DNA from: Nelumbo lutea
Lineage: Eukaryota > Streptophyta > Magnoliopsida > Proteales > Nelumbonaceae
Length of the DNA: 64,000 bases
Reading direction: 5' to 3'
Assembly: GCA_022828595.1 (NCBI GenBank)
Contig: JAKGHH010000002.1
Coordinates: forward strand, 61,910,383-61,974,382
The notes below the pieces were generated by a model. The model had not been told where the DNA came from. It worked only from the letters and a program-made list of their open reading frames with translations, and did not search any database. The position numbers and the translations under genes were made by a program. Each line of letters opens with the position of its first letter. Position 1 is the first letter of the stretch. Shown here in pieces: positions 13,101 through 22,100 of the stretch.

Positions 13101-16100
13101 CTCCTAGGGTGGCCAGAACTGTTCATCACTTCCCCACAGCTGCTAAAATTTGGGAGAAAGTATCTAAGACATATGGCCAGAAAAAGAACAATGCTAGAAT
13201 CTACAGGCTGAACCAAGACATTGCAGCCCTAAGGCAAGGAGACATGTCCGTGGCAACCTACTTTGCAACACTGGAAGGCCTCTGGGAAGAGCTTGACCAC
13301 CATTTGATTTTGGATTGGGAAAATGCTAATGATAAGGGGAGGCATGATAAGCAGATTGAGGAGGGTAGAGCCTTCAAGTTTCTAGCGGGTCTTGACCCTG
13401 TATATGAAGGTATAAGGGTCACAGATTCTAGGGAGAGATGAATTACCTGAGCTTCACCATGTCTACTACCTGGTGAGGAATGAAGAAGTAAGGAGAAAGG
13501 AGATGCAAGTTGACTCTCAGACACAGTCAACAGAACTACCTGGAGAACATTCAGCCTTAGTCTCCACTATGGGGAATAGATTTTCAGACAAGAAGTCCCT
13601 CAAGTGTACACATTGTGGTGGTGAGAAACACACAAAGGAGAAATGTTGGGTCCTGTACCCTCATCTGAAGCCAGCTGCTCTGAGAAAGGACAAAAGGCAA
13701 CATAAGGGCCATACAGCAAGTGGGAATCTTGCCACCAACAACAGTAGTGACAACTCACAGAGTATTCAGACAGTGTCATCTTCCACCGCAAGGCAGGCTG
13801 CCGACTCCTCTGGACCAAGTACTTTGGGCTTCATAGCTAGTGAGGTAGAGGTTCTCAGTCGGGCATTAGCCCGTCTGAAGAACAATTCTTTAGCTTCCAC
13901 CTCTCTTTCCAAATCAGGTACAACCTCTGCATTTAGTGCATCTAGTTCCATTAATTCTACCTATTGGGTGATTGATTCCGGAGCCACTAACCATATGACA
14001 CATATGTCCTCCTTATTCTCCACATATCATTTGTTGTCTGGCCAGGGTAAGATGAGAGTAGCTGATGGGTCCCTCTCCACCATCTCTGGAAAGGGGGTGG
14101 TTGACCTAAGCAAGGATCTCTCTCTTAAATCAGTCCTACATGTTCCTAGTCTTACCTCAAATCTGTTGTCTGTTTCAAAGCTTACAAAAAACTTGAACTA
14201 CAATATAACTTTCTTTCCTTCTCATTGTGTCTTCCAGGACAGATTGACGAGGAGAACGATTGGGAGTGGTCATGAGTATGGGGGCCTCTACTATTTTGAT
14301 GAAGATGTCAGCTCAGCCTTGCAAGCTTCTACTACTAGTCCGGAAAGTGTGGAGTCAATAGCTAGGCTGCACTTGTGGCATGCTAGGCTAGGTCATTTGT
14401 CCTTTTCTTCCTTAGCAATGTTGTTTCCCGAATTATGTAAGGGCATTCCGAGTCAGAGTTTAATTTGTGATGTGTGTCAAATGTCAAAACAATGTAGATC
14501 AATGTATCCAATTTCTAGTACTGAAATTCAAGCCCCTTTTGATTTGGTTCATTCTGATGTTTGGGGTCCTTCACCCATTGTTTCCATTGATGGCTTCCGT
14601 TACTTTATCAGTTTTATTGACCATTATTCTTGGTGCACTTGGATTTATCTGTTGAAAGGACGTGAAGAAGTTCCCCGGATAACTATGATATTTTGCAAGA
14701 TGGTTGAAACACAATTTGATAAAAAGATCAAGCAATTCTGTTCAGACAATGCAGTTGAATACTTTGAAAGATCCCTGAACTCATTCATGGAAGATGCAGG
14801 CATGTTACATCAATCATCATGTGCTTACACCCCTCAACAAAATGGGGTTGCTGAGCGCAAGAACAGGCATCTATTGGAGACAGCTCGAGCCCTTCTTTTC
14901 CAGCACAATGTGCCCAAGCAATATTGGTCTCAAGCTGTTCTCACTGCATCATACCTGATAAATCGGATGCCATCTAAGGTACTAGGTATGAAGACCCCTT
15001 TCTCTGTTTTGTGTCCCACTCTTCCAGAATTTCCTCTTCCCCCGCGGGTTTTTGGTTGTACATGCTTCATACATGTGAAAGATCCAAAGAAGACCAAGCT
15101 GGATCCTAAGGCTACAAAGGGAATATTTTTGGGATACTCTCCTACGCAGAAGGGGTATAAGTGTTATGATCCTGTCTCCAAGAAAAAATATGTCACTAGG
15201 GATGTAGTCTTTTTTGAGTCTCAACCCTATTTCCAATCTTCTCAGAATCCTCTTCAGGGGGAGAGTAGTGGGTTGGAAGAGGATTCTCATTCTCCCTTCT
15301 TTTTTGTTCCCATTTCATCACCTTCCACTACTACTAGCTGTAACATTCCGGGTCAACCTAGTGAGACTTCCGCTGTGCCAGTTGCTTCTCCAGATTCGGC
15401 TGATGCTTCTGAAGGTTCCAGTAAACAAGAGAAAGAGATACTTACATACAGTAGAAGGAAGAAGGCCCCTCAACCTCATGATTGCAACCAGTTGAACTCA
15501 GATCAATCTGTCTCTGCAATCCAAGGTAATTCTGATTCACTCAATTCAGATTTGGATCTTCCTATTGCTTTCCGTAAGCCTGTTCGTTCTTGTACCACTC
15601 GGCATCCCATAGCCGATTATGTTTCTTATTCACACTTATCCCCTGCCTATCATTCCTTTGTGTATGTTCTTTCCTCTGTATGTGTCCCTTCCAGGTATTC
15701 AGAGGCGGCATCTGATCCAAGGTGGAAAGAAGCCATGAATGAGGAGATGAAAGCCCTAATGAAAGCAAGGACATGGGAATTGGTGGACCTGCCAGAAGGG
15801 AAAGGCACTGTTGGGTGCAAGTGGGTATTCACAGTAAAGCACATGGAAGATGGGTCAATTGAGAGGTACAAGGCCAGACTTGTGGCAAAGGGATTTACAC
15901 AAAAGGAAGGAATTGACTACAAGGAAACCTTTGCCCCAGTAGCAAAGCTCAACACAATCAGGGTTCTATTGTCACTAGCAGCAAAATTCTCTTGGGAACT
16001 TCATCAGTTGGATGTGAAGAATGCCTTCCTAAATGGTGATCTTCATGAAGAGGTATTCATGGAACCCCCACCTGGATATGATGTTGGAAAGAAGGTATGT

Positions 16101-19100
16101 AAACTAAGGAAAGCATTATATGGTTTAAAGCAATCTCCCCGAGCATGGTTTGAGAGACTTTGTTTGGCCATGAAGAAAGTAGGGTACACTCAGAGCAGTG
16201 TAGATCATACATTGTTTACAAGGAGACAGGATGACAAACTTACAGCACTCATTGTGTATGTGGATGATATGGTGATTACTGGAAATGATGTGAAAGAGAT
16301 GAAGAGGCTGAAGGAGTTCTTAGCTTCAGAATTTGAGATCAAAGACTTGGGAAATCTGAGATACTTTCTTGGAATTGAAGTTGCTAGATCAAGAGAAGGA
16401 ATCTACATATGTCAAAGAAAGTATGTGCTAGATCCCCTAGAGGAAACAGGCATGATGGGGTGCAGGCCAGCAGACACTCCAATAGAACCAAGCCATGGAT
16501 TACAAGAATCAATGGGTGAGGAATACTGTGATAAGGAAAGGTACCAAAAGTTGGTAGGAAAACTGATATACTTATCCCTTACTCGGCCAGACATTGCCTA
16601 TGCAGTGCATGTTGTTAGTCAATTCATGCACTCACCAAAGACCCCTCATATGAGAGCAGTGGAAAGAATCCTCAGATACTTGAAGACTTGCCCAGGGAAA
16701 GGAATTCTATTCAGAAAAAACAGCAGACTTGAAATTGAAGCCTACACTGATGCTGATTGGGCTGGGTCCGTTGGAGACAGAAAATCAACCTCAGGTTACT
16801 GTACATTCTTGGGAGGAAACCTAGTCACATGGCGTAGTAAGAAGCAGAATGTTGTGGTTAGATCAAGTGCAGAAGCAGAATACCGGGCTATGGCACACGG
16901 GGTTGCTGAACTCTTATGGATCAGGACTCTCCTTAATGAGCTTGGTATCAAGACTGAGGGTCCTCTCAAGCTGTATTGTGATAATAAAGCTGCTATCAAC
17001 ATTGCCAACAATCCTGTGCAGCATGACAGGACAAAACATATTGAAATTGATCGACACTTTGTCAGAGAGAGAATTATTTCAGGAGAACTTTGTGTGGCTT
17101 ATACTCCATCAGAGATGCAGATTGCAGATGTATTAACTAAAGGGCTGGCATCAGCGAAGTTCAGGGACATACTTGGCAAGCTAAACATGATTGATATTCA
17201 TGCTTAGCTTGAGGGGGAGTGTTAGAATGTTAGAGTGATGTTCGGCTGATAAGAGTTCTTATTAGCCCATTCTTATGTTTAACTTATCTTGTAACTGGGC
17301 TTGTGTTAATGGGCCTAATCCTGTTTAATGATTTAAATCATTTGGGTGTCCCATCACTAATCAGGGGCATCCCAGTAATTTCTTGTACCTTGTACTATAT
17401 TCATCTATAAATAAAGGACTGGTCGACTGGATAGTACAGTTCGACATTCTCTTCAGTTCTGTGGTTCTCTTCTCTTCCTTGCTACTTCGAGTATAGCTCT
17501 TCAGATTACAAAGTTTCCAGAATGGTCACTGGCCCAGATTCTTCTGTCATGGTTTCTAGGATCTACATGTCGTTATGAAGCATATGTTGCTGAGAAGTGA
17601 GAAGATCTTCTACTTGGCCATAACAGTGTCTGAACAAAACATTTTGAAAATTGGAAAAGATTCAGCTGCATTGCGGTCCGAGTTTCTTGTGTCATATTTG
17701 GTAGCAATTGCCTGTTCTCCATTCGAAGGGCCACCCTGCTCAACAATGAAATGCGAATGGTACTTACCAAGAAAGAAGGTGTTCACAATCTTCAAGTGCT
17801 TGAGGTCGGGACCACTGGCACACATTGGGTACAAATATTGTCCTAATCAATTAAATAATATTTGAATTGATCCTTTCACCCATGCTACGAATACGCTTAA
17901 CTTTCTATAGCTTATTAGCCACAGCCATGCGCAGGGGAAAGACAAAAAAGTCTTTAAGGAGATTAATCAAGGCATTCCAAATGTGAATGACCTGCTTCTT
18001 TAGAGATATGCATAGTTTTCCATGAAGCCAGCTTCTTCTGATCTCTTTCATAATGGGTTTGTAAATAGAGTTGGAAATAAACCAAGTACAAGGTAAGCTG
18101 AGATACTTTGGTGGCAGATAGTGAACTTTACAACTAAGGCATGTAGCCCGATCCTTGAAACTATTGACATCAGCAACAGTCAGTGCACCATTTTATGGAG
18201 GTTGATCTTAAGGCCCGAAATGACTACAAACCAGCACTGTGAACATCTTAGATATAGGATCTGTTTCTCAACAGCATCACAGGAAATTGAAGTATCATCA
18301 GCAAACTGAAGAAGAGAGATGGCAGGGGAGCCTTCAACTTGAAGAAAATCACCCTCAGAAAACTTAGATGCATTTCTCCTTTTTGATCATTGGTGAAGTT
18401 TCTTATCATTAATAAAATCCAGTACATTTTTTGTCAAATTTTGTTATGGTTTTGTTGAATCAACTGCAATGATCTCTTGTGCCCTATTCCAAATCCATAC
18501 TTTTTAATTTATTATGGGCTTTTTTCTGGTTAAGACAAATGCCCCTTCTGAAAGATAAGAAAACTGAGGTGATAAGCTGATGTTCAGAACAAAAAGATAT
18601 GGATCCACATCTAAGGGTTTTATTTTTATTTTTTGACTGGTAACTTGAAACTTTATTTATTGTGATAAAAGAATAACGTGTACAATGATCTTAATTTGTA
18701 TTTTTACAAGTTATCATTATTGTCACTTATTCCCAAGTTTCTTTCAACACAACTAGGTCACCCCCCAAAAAAGTTCTTAACCCCCTGCTTTTCTAGTGAA
18801 TTATCTATGCTGTTTGCATATTGATATTATCCGTGGAATGGAGATGGCAATTTCCTTTGCCAACCACTTGTTTTTTCTCAAAACATGCTGGCAATGTCAT
18901 ATTCCCTGCCTGTCATTTCTCAGCCAGCTGATTACTACCTTAGAATCCCATTCAGTTATCAAGTTGCCCAAGTTCAACATTTTCCTAGCTTCATCCCTTG
19001 CAATAGGCCTTTGTGGAATTCCCAATGCCAATAGGTCGAGAACTTTCTTTAAAATGCAAAGGTGTGATGTGAGGCATTCCGCTATCTCGAGGCATGAGGT

Positions 19101-22100
19101 GTAGTTCAGAATGCAAGAGGTTTAAGCCACCCAAGCACAGGGAGGCATAAGCCGCCTCAAGAGGAGAATATCATTATGTTTTTCTTTTCTTTTTTTTTTC
19201 TTCTCTTCTTTCTTTTTATTTCCCCTACCCTTCTCTTTTCTTTTCTTTTTTTTTCTTTTCTTTCTTTTTGCATGAGGCATATGCTCCTAGTACACCTTAT
19301 GCAAAAGGTGTTTGAGGTGTATGCGTTAAAGGCATCAATGCCTCTGGCATATGCCTTGGGGCATTTTGGGGGCGCTTTTCCTGGAGCCTCCCACACCTTT
19401 TGAAACATTGATTGAGACCAGAGAGCTAAAAAAACTCCTTGACTATCTCTGAAAACTCCTGTGCCTAAATTACCCGGGTTCCCCATGCTACGATTTTCAA
19501 GATTAAACCCTACTTGGTAAAGTGCTGGCAGTGTCCAAGCCAACATCAAAGTAGTCTTAAAGGAAAGAAGAATAGCCATCATCTACCATTCTCTCAGGAT
19601 GTCATCCTTTGTGAAAGCCGCAAAAATCTCCAGTGTTTTTATCCAATTGATCACTTTTGTAGACCAAAGGATTACTGGCCTAGTGCATCTCTACGTAATC
19701 TTTCTTTTCTTAAAAGAGTGAACCTCTCCCAGGTTTTAGAAGTGAAGGGATGGGAGATCAGTAGATGGTATCTAGATTTCTGACTTGCATCACAGAGAAA
19801 GCATTTATGAGGGGATAGCACCGATTGGGTCTTTTTTTTTTTAATTCTCACACATGTTGATTTTGACATGGAATACTTCCTAACTTAAAGCCCTAACTTT
19901 AGGAGGAATCTGTCCAAGCCAAATCATCCTAACAGGATAAGTATGCAAGGTGGGTGGCGCAAGACCATTAAAACTAAAGGAATGTGAGTAGGGACACAAG
20001 GTAGAAAGAGTCCAAATTGTAGAATGAGGTCAATCACATGAGACTCATCAAAGTCCCCAAAACCCCTCTCAATCCAAGATCCAAGTTCTAAAAGAGATCC
20101 AAGCTGGAAAAGGAGGCAAATTGGGAAATGGGTTTATTCTTTAATGAGGGTATGACATAGACAGCAAGTAAGGCTCTCTCATAGAGGTTTGTCTCCTCAC
20201 CAAAGGTCTTCCTAGAATTTCACCTTGTTGCTATCGGGAACATCATAACAAACAAATTGGATGGGCAAAGGGTACATCAAAGAGATGGATTTCGAACGAA
20301 GTATGGGCTGCTCTATAAGCTACCCCATCATCCCTGACATTAATGACAGCCGGACCATGAATGTTGCCAATAATTTTGTGCCATAGATTGTCCTTCTCAA
20401 GTTGGTATCTCCACACCCATTGACTAAGGAGAGCTTTTTTTTTTTTTTTTTGCCCAACCTACCAATTCCCAGTCCCCCATTTTCTCTTTTGCAAACCAAG
20501 GTTTTAAAATGTCAGACATCCAAATATAAGCAGCATATCGAAAATGTTGGAAATATCATATGAAAATATTGTAAAAATGTGGTAGACACATTGTAAATTA
20601 TGCAAAATATAGAATGATATTTTATGATATGATGATAGAAGCTTAAGCACACCTTTTAAATTATAATCATGTTCCAAATAACTAAACAAAGCTAAGAAGC
20701 TAATGTTATAGACAAAATAATACGTTTGAAAGTTGCCTTGTATACCTTAAGATTTAGTGCTTCATGGTAGAATGAGTTAAAACAAAATTTAAACTCATAG
20801 AAAATGTAAATGGTTTTAATAGATCAACCATAGTTTTCAAGGCACCTAGGCGATGCTAGGCGACACTAGGGCACCTAGTCACCTAGGTGATAAAAATTTT
20901 ATAATATAAAAATCTAACTTTTGGCTAGCTACCTAGTTTTATATACCATACAGCATGTATATTAATTGAAAAAATAGTAATTTTCTTTATTAAGAACATT
21001 AAATTTCCTCTAAAAATGTGGCAAATCAACACATCTAAAAGACAAAAATCTTTTATATATATTAATTTAATTATTTTCAAATATAATAGTGCTATAATAA
21101 GGATTTAATAGAGAATTTCGTATCAATTAGCAGCTAAAGAAGGTCAACTTTATATGATAAATATTCAAGATTTAAAGTTAAATAGAAAAAATAAGGATGG
21201 AGTTTCTGTTTTATTTAATTAGAGAGAGAGAATAGTAAAAAACATAACCTCTTTATAATTCCATCTTTCTTTCTTTTTCTCTCCTCAAAACCCTTTGCTC
21301 TTTTAAATTTCAATTGTAAAACATTAAAACAAAGTATATATATATAGCATATGATAAAATGTATTAACACATACATTAATAAGATACAGCAATATAAATG
21401 ATATTATTAAAGGACCCACCTTATCATTTTTGTCACCTAGGTGTGTGCCTAGTCGCCTAGAAGGGCGCCTAGTTGTTAAAAGTCAAGGCGTTTGGGTGAG
21501 GTGCCCAGCCAATGGCACCTAGTTGCCTAGTCAAGGCTCTCTTCCATGCATGGTAGGATGTTCTGTGTTGCACTAATACAGAAAAAAGTTCTATCCACTT
21601 GAAAAAATAAATAAATGGATATAGAACTCCAACAGCTGTTGCTATGGAAGAGAGCCTTCTCAACCCACAACTTGCAAGCCCATCGGCAACCAAATTCAGC
21701 TATCTTGGGATCCATAGGATCTGAATAGTGATGCTGGCTAGAATTTATGAGGGCAGAAGTCATGGCTGTAATGGAAGGCATACAAAGGGCGAAAACTCTG
21801 CACATCAACAAACTAAGCGTGGAGGGAGACTCAAAATTGGTGATCAACTGGCTACAGGATGATGGAATGAAAATGTGGATGTACAATAATGAAAGGAAGA
21901 AATTCAGATGGTTAACTAGAGACATGGAAGTAAGGACAGGGTGGGTCAAGCAGAGTGCAAATGCCATAGCTGATTCATTAGCTAAGCAAGGGGTGGAGAG
22001 ATTCATTGTTTTGGGCACAATTGTCAGGGATTTGGGGTTTCGTGGGGAGAGATAAGAGCTTTTGTCTCTCACGAACTTAAACTGTTTTAATAGTCTGTAC

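Larger units (their letters stand above)
11831..17510 (+). mobile_element. Copia LTR retrotransposon 2, full length and nearly intact
   Basis: Two 291-bp LTRs differ at five sites, all transitions. The primer-binding site is TGGTATTAGAGC (12122-12133) and the polypurine tract GAGGGGGAG (17211-17219). The LTRs begin with TGTTAGAATG and end in ATTACA. Flanks are AAGGT (11826-11830) and AAGTT (17511-17515), an imperfect 5-bp target duplication. It sits in sense orientation in the last RRC1 intron. It is a different family from element 1: LTR sequence, leader and pol differ, though both belong to the Copia group with one polyprotein. Confidence 0.96.

Noticed and set aside
19176..19403. 75-codon Phe-rich plus-strand ORF
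   Set aside because: It is a translation of a pyrimidine tract opposite a minus-strand LINE fragment.
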